Part shown: piece after piece, positions 43,795 through 55,623 of the stretch
How the letters are laid out: each line of letters opens with the position of its first letter
Numbering within the stretch: position 1 is the stretch's first letter
Assembly (NCBI GenBank): GCA_963082975.1
Contig: OY720347.1
Coordinates: forward strand, 10,274,225-10,338,224
Origin: Labia minor
Lineage: Eukaryota; Arthropoda; Insecta; Dermaptera; Spongiphoridae
Direction of reading: 5' to 3'
Length of the DNA stretch: 64,000 bases
Notes under the pieces: model-generated
What the model saw: only the letters and a program-made list of their open reading frames with translations
Told to the model about the DNA's origin: nothing
The model's database searches: none
Translations under genes and position numbers: made by a program

Positions 43795-44398
43795 TACAAT
43801 TTTTGCTAGTGTGATAATTTTAGATCAATAAATAATAATTGCAGATATATTTTTTAACATATATATATATATATATATTTTGCTAAGTAAATTTTTAATT
43901 TACTTCTAGCTACATTTAATAAAAATTCAATAATGCAAACTAAACTAACAAACTTAACCTTGATTCGTTATGGCTAATTATTTTATCCATATACGTAATA
44001 GATCTTATATTTAAATAATAATAAAAATAATAATAAATGAAAATAAATCAAAGAGAATTAAAAAGAAAGGTTAATGTTATAATTAACATAATTGTGTAAT
44101 AATTTTGTAAAAATTCAGATCAAAAACGATGAAGAAATTTCTCAAAGGTAATTAACCAAATTAAAAATAAGTATTTTTACTTTCACATTGCAAATTTATA
44201 TTATGTATACATGTGTATATAAGACTATATATATATATAAGTTTAGCCACGTCTAAATTGGCATATCAAAATTTATGAGGCTTAAAATTTTAGAAATTCA
44301 ATCTATTCGTTAAATTTCACGTTTTAATTATATTTCTTTTTGAATAATTTATATATATTAAGCTATGATTATATTAAAATTGTGATTGTCTAAATCTA
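43795..44398. other. AT-rich non-coding DNA
   Basis: Nothing is recognised beyond AT microsatellites. Confidence 0.4.
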
Positions 44399-44830
44399 AG
44401 TGTTTCCCATTCTTTTTTATGCCGTACCCCCTTAAAATGTCCCTTCCATATGATCTTATCTCATCTTACATATGAATAATTTTTAATTGTTCTCACTAAC
44501 AATAAGTAGAATCAATAATGAACTTCTAACCTCACATCAATCTTTTTCATTGCCCAGTCAAATTGGGAATCACTCAGTGTATTGGGAGGGGAACGCGGGG
44601 GAACGAAGTTCCCTTACCTTTTTTCAGAACTGGAATGCGTTCCAGTACTTTTTCATATCCAGACAACTCCCACTTAAATTTCTTTTTTTGAGTTCGTTAA
44701 TATTTTGTATAGTAAGAATAAGCAAAAATAAAAACTTATATGGAAAAAAAAGTCGAATTGGCAGTCGTGGGACTGGCCGACAGAAGTGAAAACTTGTGCG
44801 TAAGAAATTTGAAAGCAGACGGAATGCGCA
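44399..44830. other. Possible degraded hAT element
   Basis: AAGTGTTTCCCATTCTTTTT followed by TATGCCGTACCCCC resembles a hAT terminus. GGGGAACGCGGGGGAACGAA and GGAATGCGTTCCAG are unusual in this AT-rich setting. No matching right end or target duplication was found. Confidence 0.25.
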
Positions 44831-44929
44831 CCAGCTTCACGAGAAAAATGAAATTTATATACGTATATATATATATATAAAATTCATAATTATTTTTTTC
44901 AGCAAACTGATTATTATTACAAAAATATT

Positions 44930-45135
44930 AAAAATACGATGTGTATGAATATATATATATATATGTCTGTCTGTCTGTCTCTCTGTCTGTGTGTGTGTAT
45001 CTGTCAAATAATCAAAAACTACCCGTCCGATTGCGATGAAACTTTCAGGGATTGTTGTGGGCGTCCCAGGGAAGGTTTTAGTGTAGTTAAATCCAAAATT
45101 AATTTATCCAAAATTAATTTAAATAGTAATATTTT
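44930..45135 (+). repeat. Dispersed repeat with GTCT/TG microsatellite (family F)
   Basis: (TGTC)n/(TG)n is followed by CAAATAATCAAAAACTACCC, GTCCGATTGCGATGAAACTT and GGGCGTCCCAGGGAAGGTTT. The layout (microsatellite, then 'AAAAACTA-CCGTCCGAT-GATGAAA') parallels families A and D. Only one copy is in the window. Confidence 0.45.
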
Positions 45136-45507
45136 GGTAAAAGTCTATTTATGGTTACCATGGTTACATTGAAAAATTTACAATAAATAAATAAAAATAA
45201 TTGGAAATCTTTTCAACTTATTATTTTGATAAATTTTATTAATATTTTTAATTTTTTTTAAACTGCCAAAAATAACATACCCATAATAATAGTTGTAATA
45301 AAAATAAAAAATAAATCACAATGTAAGTAAAATATTGAATCGTTTTATTTATATTGTTTCAATTATTGTTTGAATATTTATTAAATTTATATATAGATTA
45401 ATTTACATGTTTAAATGTATATTTAATAAATTTATTTATTGATTCTTAATATTAATAATTCCAATTACTTTCTTGAAATTTTTTTTTATTTAAAAGCATA
45501 TTCAGCA
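45136..45507. other. AT-rich non-coding DNA
   Basis: Nothing is recognised. Confidence 0.4.
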
Positions 45508-46035
45508 TATCTCGCAAATTTGAATTGGATTAAATAACATATATTAATTTAAATTAAATTAAATTAATTCAATTATAAATAAAAATTAATAAATAATATT
45601 TATTAAACTAGCGAAAGTTTGGCTCTTTTTTGATGGCACCACGTCACGTGTTGGCGAGTGAGATTTCCAGTGTTAAAAAATTAATTCTGGTACTTTCAGC
45701 AATTCAATTTTCGATGTTGAGATTTTGATGTTTTTGATGTTATAAATAATATTTATTAAATTATAATTTAATTAATTTAATTTAATTTAAATTAATATAT
45801 ATTATTTAATCAAATTCAAATTTGCGAGATAGTCGAGTGGATAGTGGAGTGTTTGGCTCTTTGTTGATGGCACCACGTCACGTGTTGGCGCGTGAGATTT
45901 CCAGTGTTAAAAAATTAATTCTGGTACTTTCAGCGATTCTATCAAGCTGAAATTCTATATATAGCAGTTTTATACAATTATTAATCATGTGAAAAATTAT
46001 CAAACATATATCTTTATTTTTACGGTCACACACAC
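45508..46035. repeat. Rearranged family A mosaic, partly palindromic
   Basis: A plus-oriented piece (45508-45700, TATCTCGCAAATTTGAATTG to GGTACTTTCAGC) is followed by CGATGTTGAGATTTTGATG from the far end. Then comes an inverted subterminal piece (45738-45845, ending GCGAGATAGTCGAGTGG) and another plus piece (45850-46025, starting TTTGGCTCTTTGTTGATGGC). It ends in a CA run. Confidence 0.75.
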
Positions 46036-47451
46036 ACACACACATATTTAAAAATTAATTTATTAAAATATATATTATATAATATATTATATATAGTATA
46101 TAATTTAATATATATATATATATATTGAAATTAATTTTAAATTATATAAATATATTAGAAATTAATTTAATATAATTTAACACATAATAATATATTAAAA
46201 TATTTTATTTTATATATACATAATTTAGTAATACTGATTATTAATGTAAATATAAATAATAATATTTAATATGGCAAATATGTAAAATTTTGTAAAGAAT
46301 GTATCAGAAGTTTAGTGTCTAACATTCTGGCGTATTGCGCATGCGTATATCGGTCGGTCGGTCGGTCGACGGTCGGTCGGTCGGTCGTTTGAAATCTATA
46401 TTTTTTCCCCATCCCGCAAAAGTGCTCAACGCCGCTAAAGAAGTTTTCACTTCAAAATAGTTTGCTGAAAATAGGACTATTTTTGCTCCCACTATGCGTT
46501 CATTTACTTCTTATTTTACCAATACATCACTGCTCACAATTGGTTATTTTTTTTTTTTTTGAAACAACATCACTTGATAATCACATTAATTTAACAGAAT
46601 TGTAAATTCACTCATTTAGAGTTATTATTATTATTATCTATTTATTTTCAAATCATAATCTTAATTTAAAAAAAAAATAAAAAAATAGAAATAAATGGAA
46701 GTAGTTTTCTATTTGTTACTATCAAGGTTAGATATATATATGTTAAATTGAACAAGGTTTTATCAATACATCACTGGAATCACTGGTCTAAATCAAAAAT
46801 TATTTGAAAATGGAAATTAAAAATTAAATATGGAATACTATTGAAAATTGATTCATTTGAAATTTTTTTTTTAAATATACGTATAGTTTACCTACTCATA
46901 TTATGTCATTTGATATTTAAATATGAAAAGAATAAATAGAAATGAATCATATACATAGCAGCATATCAAATAAAGAAATCATAATTTCTATTCAAAATTT
47001 TATATAAAAATGTAAAAGTAAGTTTTCAAATGTAAAGAATTTTTTGATGATCATCTACAAACCATATTTTATTAAATTAGCATTTATATATATATATATA
47101 ATAGTTTATTTATTGATAGTTTAAAAATGCATTTAAATTATTATTGATGTTTTTTTTTAAATTTAATAAATTTACTTAAAACTATACAAAGTGATGGTTT
47201 TTCAAAAAATAATGTGACTTATTGGGTTTCGTTGAATATTTTCTCATTCACGACTTGACTTGACGATGTTTATACGAGTAGTTTCAGTTATATAATATTT
47301 GTTATTTGTTTGTCAAAAATATAAAAGTTAGAAATGTTTTGGGTATTTGTCGAAAAATATAGATCAAAGAATTTGCATAAAAAAATAAAAATTGGTAATT
47401 ATCCAGAATAATTGTCATGTCAAGGATTTAGATAAAATTTTACCAGTGGAT
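46036..47451. other. AT-rich DNA with a CGGT tetranucleotide tract
   Basis: TCGG units fill 46351-46387, split by one CGAC; GCGCATGCGT precedes them. The following ~130 bp (CCATCCCGCAAAAGTGCTCA, TTGCTCCCACTATGCGTTCA) are less AT-rich and unassigned. The remainder is AT-rich. Confidence 0.45.
46351..46387. repeat. (TCGG)n microsatellite
   Basis: About nine tetranucleotide units, GC-rich, in strongly AT-rich surroundings. An internal CGAC breaks the register. Confidence 0.9.
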
Positions 47452-47942
47452 CTCGCCAGATTTTTAACAGTGCAGATCTCACGCGCCAACACGTGACGTG
47501 ATGCCATCAACAAAGAGCCAAACATGCCCAGGTTTAATAAATATTATTTATTGATTTTAATTTATAATTTATAATTAATTAAATTTAATTGAAATATAAT
47601 ATATGTTCTTTAAAAAAAGGCGTCAAGCGACCTGCCTGAGATTCATATGGTCCCGGGTTCAAGTCCCGGCCTGGCAAAGGAATTTCCCTAGCTGGGGTCT
47701 ATGGGACGGAGTCAACCAAGCCTCCGGAAACAGCATTGAGGAAAAGCTAGTTGATAGCGCCTCCGATCAAGAAAATCAAGGTAAAGGTTGAGACGACCCG
47801 TTGTACTGATCATAGGACACCTCATTGATATAACCGACTTGATAGCGTTGTCCTTGCGTAGGACGTACAAAGACAGAGGTTTTTTTTTATATGTTATTTA
47901 ATCCAATTCAAATTGCGAGATAATAGATTGGAGACACTCCAG
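47452..47942 (-). repeat. Family A copy 9, split by a SINE
   Basis: Minus-strand GATCTCGCCAG, then a deletion to TTTTTAACAGTGCAGATCTC, GCGCCAACACGTGACG, then the SINE, then GTTATTTAATCCAATTCAAA and GGAGACACTCCAG. Confidence 0.8.
47619..47888 (+). mobile_element. tRNA-derived SINE copy 5, inside family A
   Basis: The head starts GGCGTCAAGCGACCTGCC with the A-box region shortened; the B box GGGTTCAAGTCCCGG and the body are complete. The target duplication is ATATGTTCTTTA (47601-47612) and ATATGTTATTTA (47889-47900), one mismatch. The host family A sequence resumes at once. Confidence 0.92.
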
Positions 47943-48666
47943 CTTATTTTAAAAACCAATCTAATAATCATCCGAACAGTGAATAAAAGATACAATAGAT
48001 ACAATGTAAAAGAAAAAAATCATACGATTAAAAAAAAGCCCTTCTTTATTTACTAGTATTAGTGCTAGCTTCTTAGTATTAATATCTTATTGAACTTATA
48101 ATTAATCAATGTTTTAGTTTGCGTTTGATTTTGGACTTCCGCATATTTTTTCTACCTTTGAAAAATTATTAACATATTTATCAATAGTCTAAATCAAGTT
48201 CATGAACCTTGAATTTAAATCATTTATATCTGCGTTTAAATTTAATAAAATATTTAAAGGTTGAATCATTCAGAAATTTGAGTATTTAAACAAAATACTT
48301 GAATAATATACATATTTAATATAAAAGATAAAAATAAAGAGAAAAATATAAAAAAGTAAGTACTGAATTCAAAAGGTTTAAAATAAATGTACAAATTTAT
48401 AATAAAAATATAAAAGAAAATTTTCACTGTGAGTTGACAAAAATTAATATCTCGAATAAAATAAATATTTGATTAAAATATAATTTAAACATATTGAATA
48501 ATTTCTATAATTTTGATCTTAATTAGGTATATACTATAAAATTAATGGTAATACGTATTTTTACATTCATTATCTTTCAATAGGTATAGGTATACTAGGC
48601 ATTATCAATTCATATTTTTTTAAATGCTTAAATTTGAATAATATAGGTATTTTAATAAATTATAAG
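47943..48666. other. AT-rich non-coding DNA
   Basis: Nothing is recognised. Confidence 0.4.
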
Positions 48667-49146
48667 CTGGAGTGTCTCCACTCGACTATCTCGCAATTTG
48701 AATTGGATTAAATAACATAATATATTATATTTAAATTAAATTTAATTAATTATAAATTATAAATTAAAATTAATAAATAATATTTATTGAACCAGCGCAT
48801 GTTTGGCTCTTTGTTGATGGCACCACATCACGTGTTGGCGCGTGAGATTTGCAGTGTTAAAAAATTAATTCTGGTACTTTCAGCGATTCAATCAAGCTGA
48901 AATTCTATATATAGCAGTTTTATACAATTTTTAATCATGAGAAAAACTATCAAATATATATCTTTATTTTGACGGTCACTTTAGAGGAAAAAAATCAAAA
49001 CGTGGTAGGTAATGACCCTCTTCCAATTGAGCTACATTTCTCAAAAGTTGACAGAAAACTACGAATTTTGAATAATACCCGTTTACTAAATTTCATTATT
49101 TTAGCTCAAACCGTTTTTGCGTAATCTTGTCTCTGGCGAGATAGTA
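48667..49146 (+). repeat. Family A copy 10, lacking the microsatellite half
   Basis: The CTGGAGTGTCTCC end to CCGTTTTTGCGTAATCTTGT is intact, then it jumps to the terminal TCTCTGGCGAGATAGTA hairpin. Both ends are present, so it is a deletion derivative. Confidence 0.85.
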
Positions 49147-50345
49147 AAAAGTTAATAATAATTATTTAAGTTATTATATTATTATTAAATTTCAATGATT
49201 ATTATTATTATTATAATTATCCAATTTTATCTAGTAAACTAACAATTTATCTGGATTTAAAAATAAAGAAAAATGTGTTTATAGTTTTTAGAATAAAAAA
49301 TAGTTAATTATTATGATAGTTAGGATTAGAGAATTTTTCATTTAATTAAATTTTACCTCTACGGAAGTGAGATTGGAGAATGTTCATTTCTATGATTATA
49401 ATTCTTCAGAATAATTAAAATTAAAAGTCAATCATTCATAAGTAATTTGTGTAAAATTAAAATTTGGCCCGGGCATCACACAACTTTCACTTAACACTAC
49501 TTTTTACTTTTGTTTTAAAGAAAAATATATTTTCTAGTCTTAAAATCGTCAATATTAGTTATTTAATATAAAAAGATACTTAAGGTACTTTATATTGTCG
49601 CACAATCAACCGATTGATAAAGGCGCAGGACCATTGACCGATAACAGCGCTACCCTGGCGTTTACATATTTCCGTCACAAATCTTAATATTAATCCAGAG
49701 TTTTTTAAATAAATGAAAAGAGAGAAAAAGGTACCTTAGTAATTTTGAAAATAATTATTTAAAATATTATTAAATATAAGAATAACAATATTAATTAGTA
49801 AATTTTGTTGTTTAATATACGCATTCATAATCTTTCTTGATTTTTTCTATCTTTTTCTTTCTCTTTAACTCGATTCATTATTATTATTATTATTATTATT
49901 AGTAGTAGTAGTAGTAATAGTAATATTCTACACCCACTTAGGGTCAAAATAGTGAAAGCCAATACACCAAATGATACATACTTTCATTCAAATTTCAAAT
50001 GTTATAATCATTTTTGAAAATTTTTCTAATTAAAGAGTTTTAGAAATTGATATTTCTTTAAATATAAGATTTTTATATTTGTTTTCTTTAGGTTATACAT
50101 CACTTTTGATAAAACATAACATAAGATTTAAAAAAAAATGAATCAATAGAAAGTGGCTGAAAATTATACTGACACCTGAACAGATGAACATAACACAGAA
50201 GAACACATGATAGTTTAGAGTATTTATTAAATGTGTAAATTATAATTATGAACTAATTATAAATTCTTATTTTACCTTTACCTGTTTTTTTTTACTTGTT
50301 TAGCACATTTTTCTTATTTTAATGAATACTAAAGTTTTTTTATTT
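49147..50345. other. AT-rich DNA with a small complex patch
   Basis: 49598-49685 (CGCACAATCAACCGATTGAT, AAGGCGCAGGACCATTGACC, AACAGCGCTACCCTGGCGTT) is distinctly GC-richer and unassigned. (ATT)n(AGT)n runs at about 49877-49920. Confidence 0.4.
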
Positions 50346-51005
50346 ACTATCTCGCCAGCCGAAAATTTTCGATGTCGAGATTTTGATGTTTTTATTCGTT
50401 TTGAAGGTCCCTGAGTCATTTTCACTAAAGCCTAGTTTACACGGGCTTAGTACTTGTCATTAAATACTTTTAAGCGCGGGCTTTTTGAACACTCGCCGGC
50501 CCGTTGAATTTTTCGTTCAATATGTCACTTAAAAAAAAAGATAATTTTTTTTTAATTAGTGTTTTCGAAATATGGTCCTCCGGCCCAGAAAACATTTTGA
50601 AAATTTCATTTTGGCCCGCGCTTAAAAGTATTTGCCCACCCCTGAACTAATGACAAGTACTAAGCCCGTGTAAACTAGGCTTATGGTTGACAAAAATGTC
50701 TCTCTCTCTTTGTGTGTGTGTGTGTGTGTATGTAGACAAGATTACGCAAAAACGGTCTGAGCTAGATTCATGAAATTTGGTATACGGGCATTATTTAAAA
50801 GTAGTAGTTTTCTACCAAATTTTGAGAAAGTGGGTCGTTACTTACCACGTTTTGATTTGTTCTCCTCGAAAGTGACCGTAACAATAAAGATATAAGTTTG
50901 ATAGTTTTTCACATGATTAAAATTTTAATTTATAATTAATTTAATTTAATTTAAATATAATATATGAAATTCAAATTGCGAGATAATCGAGTGGGGACAC
51001 TCCAG
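50346..51005 (-). repeat. Family A copy 11, interrupted by a palindromic element
   Basis: ACTATCTCGCCAGCCGAAAA to GTCATTTTCACTAA, then the insertion 50428-50682, then GGTTGACAAAAATGTCTC through GGGGACACTCCAG. The part between TGTTTGATAG and the AT-rich subterminal region is shortened. Confidence 0.85.
50428..50682. mobile_element. Long-TIR element with hAT-like interior
   Basis: Terminal inverted repeats of at least 31 bp (CTAGTTTACACGGGCTTAGT ... CATTA) are identical at both ends. Just inside, both arms share AATACTTTTAAGCGCGGGC; the right arm additionally has CAGGGGTGGGCAAATAC, a hAT-type terminus that is missing at left. It lies in family A between CACTA and GGTTGA. It is either one fold-back element or a hAT MITE inside a palindrome. 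Confidence 0.75.
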
Positions 51006-51505
51006 CTTATGTTATTTGTTAATGTATTCTATTGGATTAGATTTATTCCGAGTTCTGACAGCTTAACCATATTCCAATCATTTGTTTATCGGGATTGATC
51101 AACGTTACGCTTTCATTCCATTAAGTGAAACGAATTACAATTTATCACCACCAATGAAATATTCAAATTTGAATTGCAATGTATTGTAATCTTATGCATA
51201 CATAAGCAAAATTCTATAATAAATTAAACAAAAAAAAAAATAAAAATTTTCTATACCTACTATTTGGTTTGAAGTATTTTTTATATAAGTATTTTTTTTA
51301 TCTACATATTACACCTATAAATATAAATAATTTAAATACAAATATGAAATATCCAATTTAAATAAATAACTATTAATAGATTTTCTTTAAAATTTAAAAT
51401 ATAATAGAGGTTGGGGTCCATGAATGAAGAAGGGTAGCAAATGTTTCCAGGATTTAAAAAAAAAATCAATTTAATTATTTTGGATATAATAGTAAAAAAA
51501 ATTAG
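51006..51505. other. Unassigned DNA, partly complex
   Basis: 51050-51190 (TTCTGACAGCTTAACCATAT, TTATCGGGATTGATCAACGT) is less AT-rich than average and matches no repeat here. The remainder is AT-rich. Confidence 0.35.
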
Positions 51506-52135
51506 CTGGAGTGTCTCCACTCGACTATCTCGCAATTTGAATTGGATTAAATAACATAATATATTATATTTAAATTAAATTTAATTAATTATAAATTATA
51601 AATTAAAATTAATAAATAATATTTATTAAACCAGCGCATGTTTGGCTCTTTGGTGATGGCACCACGTCACGTGTTGGCGCGTGAGATTTTCAGTATTAAA
51701 AAATTAATTCTGGTACTTTCAGCGATTCAATCAAGCTGACATTCTATATATAGCAGTTTTATACAATTTTTAATAATTTGAAAAATTATCAAACATATAC
51801 CTTTATTTTTACGGTCAGTTTAGAGGGAAAAAAAATGAAAATGTAGCAAGTAATGGTCCACTTTCGAATGAACTGTATTTCTCAAAAGTTGATAGAAAAC
51901 TACGAATTTTGATTAATTCCCGTATATCAAATTTCATTATTCTAGCTCAAACAGTTTTTGCGTAATCTTGTCTACATACATACTCACATATATACATATC
52001 CACACACACACACAGACAGACATTTTTCTCCACCTTAGTGAAAATGATTCACGAACCTTCGAAACGTATAAAAACATCAAAATCTCAAAATCGAAAATTT
52101 TCGTGATCGCAATACTATCTCTGGCGAGATAGTAA
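51506..52135 (+). repeat. Family A copy 12, complete
   Basis: Both hairpin ends and all core phrases are present, with a CACATATATACATATCCACA microsatellite. Preceded by poly-A. Confidence 0.9.
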
Positions 52136-52703
52136 AACATTAGAAAAAATAAAAAATAAACGAATACTTAAATTTATATTTCAAAACATAAATTAGTCGA
52201 TTTAAGTTAATCATTATAAAATTTTCCTCTACGCAATGCATCAACATTATGAATTGAAGTAAGTGAAAGTAGTGATTGTTTAGCCTTGACAGTGCACCAG
52301 GCTAAATAAATAAATAAATTGTAGATGATTCTATTTAAATAGGAACAGATATTAGGCATCTTTGGAGATAGTAGAAGGCACTCCATAAACATTTCAAGGT
52401 GACAACCGATGAAGGATTTCATCGAATTAATCAATTTCCGGTAGGATATGTAAATGAGATGTAGAAATTCAATGAAACAAACGTAACACCTTATCGATTA
52501 GAATTGAGTACAAGATATCCGCAAAAAAAATATTGCTCGTACGATAATAATTATTATTGCTCAATTAATCATTTAAACCAAGAAATTCTTTGATGAAACT
52601 ATATTTTTTATTTTATCAAATTGTTTGTATAGTAATTTATAATTAATTTCTAAAAAAAAAAATTAAAATTTTTGATTATTTTTGCAGTTGTTGTGTATAT
52701 ATA
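52136..52703. other. AT-rich non-coding DNA
   Basis: A minus-strand 75-codon frame at 52207-52434 has no recognisable family. Nothing else is seen. Confidence 0.35.
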
Positions 52704-53566
52704 CCAGGTGTAGAAGCATGAAGTATGAAACCGGAATTTACCTATAAATGGTGCTCGCTACCTGTTTAAAGACCGTAAGACCGCTACTTTAGCGCCATCT
52801 TCTCCCTCTAACAGCTGACGAAGTTTGTCAACACGCAATAACCTAAGTTTCATACACCGGTATATTTTTCTATAATCTCAAACATGTCGAGTTGTGTGCC
52901 TAGGAACTATGGTTTGCAGACAGCATTGATTTTCTGCTATCATTTGAAGAAAATTGCTACAGAATCGCATAGAATGCTTTTCAAAGCATATGGTGAACAT
53001 GCTCTTGGCAAATGACAAAGCTTTGAGTGGTTTAAAAAATTTAAAAGTGGGGATTTTGACGTGAGAAACCACCAAAAAAGGGTATAATTGATGAGCTACT
53101 AAAACCTGGAGAAACCGTTAACACTGATCGCTACCAACAACGAATGATCGATTTAAATCGAGCGATACGTGAAAAACAACCGGAATATGCAAAAAGGCAA
53201 CATAAAGTCATTTTGCTTTATGATAATACCCCCTCACACACAACAAAACGTATCATGGATACGATCGAGGCATTCAATTGGGAATTACTAGCGCATGCGG
53301 CTTATTCTCCAGTCTTGGCTCCATCTGATTAACATCTATTCGCATCATTGGGACATGCACTCACCGAACAACATTTCTATTCGTATGAAAATGTGCGAAA
53401 ATGGCTCGACAACTGGTTCGCTTCAAAGGAAGAATTGTTTTTTTGGCGGGAGGTGGGAAAAATGTATAAATTCCAATGGAGATTATTTTGAATAAAATAT
53501 TTTTTATAATTTTCAAATAACACAATTTTTACAAAAAAAATTCCGGTTTCATACTTCTACACCTGG
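52704..53566 (+). mobile_element. Internally deleted mariner (DD34D type)
   Basis: The ends are CCAGGTGTAGAAGCATGAAG (with a 7-bp extra AGCATGA-like insertion) and, inward from the right, CCAGGTGTAGAAGTATGAAA, followed by CCGGAATTT. TA flanks are at 52702-52703 and 53567-53568. Transposase pieces from both termini remain inside with the middle deleted. It is a different mariner family from those at 8926 and 29255. Confidence 0.93.
52884..53490 (+). pseudogene. Mariner transposase, middle deleted
   Basis: The N-terminal part starts MSSCVPRNYGLQTALIFCYH and contains a helix-turn-helix-like AYGEHALGK then a stop and SFEWFKKFKSGDFDVRN. The frame then jumps to the C-terminal half LLKPGETVNTDRYQQ, VILLYDNTPSHTT (second catalytic D) and YSPVLAPSD (third catalytic D). 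Exactly 34 residues lie between these two aspartates, the mariner spacing. Then comes a premature TAA in place of the usual aromatic codon, and HLFASLGHALTEQHF in the same frame as ASKEELFFWR. The first catalytic aspartate is lost in the deletion, so it cannot be active. Confidence 0.85.
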
Positions 53567-53569
53567 TAT

Positions 53570-54115
53570 ACCATGTAGAAATTTAAAAAACTAAATTTGA
53601 TTCTGTTATTTTCTTCAAAGAAAAACAATTAGTTTTTTCAAAATTATTTTTTACTATAAATTACCATTCAAAATGTTCTCTCATTGATTTAAAAATTTGA
53701 AAAAAAAAAATTATTTAAAATATAAATAACACAAATAATATCAAATTCAATATCATGACATAATCTGAAGAGATTTTGTTTATCCACCATTATTTTTTTT
53801 TTTTTTATTCATTTTGATATCCATTGATATTCTTATTCCATAATTAAATACTAATAAATCAAATTCAATATGCAATGTTATATAATTCGAAATATGACTG
53901 TTGAAAGGAACGTTTCTAGTTTTTTATTCTTTTGCCCCTTGACTTTTAATCGATCATTATTGGAAACGGGAATTGAATTTGAATGCCCTTGCTATAATTT
54001 CGTCGGTTCTATGTCCTTGTAATGACCTTTCCAATTGGTTACTACTTTATTTTATAATATACATTTATTAATTGATATTAAATGCAACTTAGCTTTTTGA
54101 ACAAAAAAAAAAAAT
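53570..54115. other. AT-rich DNA with a complex patch
   Basis: 53905-54040 (GAACGTTTCTAG, TTGACTTTTAATCGATCATT, CGTCGGTTCTATGTCCTTGT) is less AT-rich and unassigned; possible regulatory DNA. Confidence 0.3.
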
Positions 54116-54725
54116 CTGGAGTATCTCCACTCGACTATCTCGCAAATTTGAATTGGATTAATTAACATATATTATATTTAAATTAAATTGAATTAATTAT
54201 AAATTAAAATTAATAAATAATATTTATTAACTCAGCGCATGTTTGACTCTTTGTTGATGGCACCACGTCAAGTGTTGGCGCGTGAGATTTGCAGTGTTAA
54301 AAAATTAATTCTGGTACTTTCAGCGATTCAATCAAGCTGAAAATCTATATATAGCAGTTTTATACAATTTTTAATCATATGAAAAACTATCAAACATATA
54401 TCTTTATTTTTAAGGTCACTTTAGAGGAAAAAAAATCAAAACCTTGTAAGTAATGACCCTCCTCCGGTTGAGCTACATTTCTCAAAAGTTGATAGAAAAC
54501 CATGGTTTTTGAATAATGCCCGTGTACCAAATTTCATTGTTCTAACTCAAACCGTTTTTGCGTAATCCTGTCTACAAACACACATACACACACACACACA
54601 CACAGACATTTTTCTCAACCTTAGTGAAAATGATTCAGGAACCTTCAAAACGTATAAAAACATCAAAATCTCAACATCGAAAATTTTCGTGATCGCAATA
54701 CTATCTCATAGCGAGATAGTAAAAA
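54116..54725 (+). repeat. Family A copy 13, complete
   Basis: CTGGAGTATCTCC (one hairpin base changed) to the CTATCTCATAGCGAGATAG terminal hairpin. Internal (CA)n. Confidence 0.9.
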
Positions 54726-55342
54726 AGAATGTTTTTAATCAGAGTATTGGATTTCATTGGATTACACTAGAAACCAATGACGAAGAAATTATGCTAATTT
54801 TGATCAAAATTTTATATGAAATTATTTATATTATTTCATTTTATATGATTACTTGACGAAAAAAAAATATTGAATATGAGAAAGTATTCAACTCAATGTT
54901 GACCTTTAAGAAGGAATTCAATTCCAAATTGGATTCAAAAAGAAATTATATATATTCTTTCTTACATATTCATCTGTGAATTGTATAGGAAATTGCTTAT
55001 ATTATATTTAATGGAAAGTTTGTATTTTATGTTGAAGAGAAAAGGGCAAGTTTAGAATTATTTTTTTTTTATAAAATTCTTAAAATCTATAATATTCTTT
55101 AGGTATAATTTAATTCTTTAATATTTTTAGATTTGTTTTAGAAATTTATATATAAATAAATAAATTTCTATAATTTGTATGTTTAGCATCGGACGAAATC
55201 ATTAAAATAGATTATTGAGCAACGTTATAGAATTTTTATCCACTAAAATCATTCCTCTTTACCCCGACTATCTATTGTGCTTCGCATTTTTCAACTCAAT
55301 CTCCTTATAAAACTTTAATAGGATATGGGGGGAGGAGAGGAA
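54726..55342. other. AT-rich non-coding DNA
   Basis: Nothing is recognised. Confidence 0.4.
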
Positions 55343-55615
55343 GGCGCCATTGGGTGAGTGGGTAGCGAACCTGCCCACATTCACATGGCCCCGGGTTCAA
55401 GTCCCGGGCCTGGCAAGGGAATTTCCATAACTATGGGACGGAGTCAACCCAGCCTCCGGGAACAACGTTGGGCAAAAGGTACTTGATATCGCCTCCGATC
55501 AAGAAAATCAAGGTAAAGGTTGAGAGGACTACTGATCATAGGACACCTCATTGATATAACCGGCTTGATAGGCGTTGTCCTTGCGTAGGACGTACAAAGT
55601 CAGAGGTTTTTTTTT
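55343..55615 (+). mobile_element. tRNA-derived SINE copy 6
   Basis: GGCGCCATTGGGTGAGTGGG head, B box GGGTTCAAGTCCCGGGCC, body with small deletions, and a CAGAGG plus T-run tail. The tail directly abuts the duplicated segment 55624-56334; no target duplication is visible. Confidence 0.88.
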
Positions 55616-55623
55616 AAATGTTT

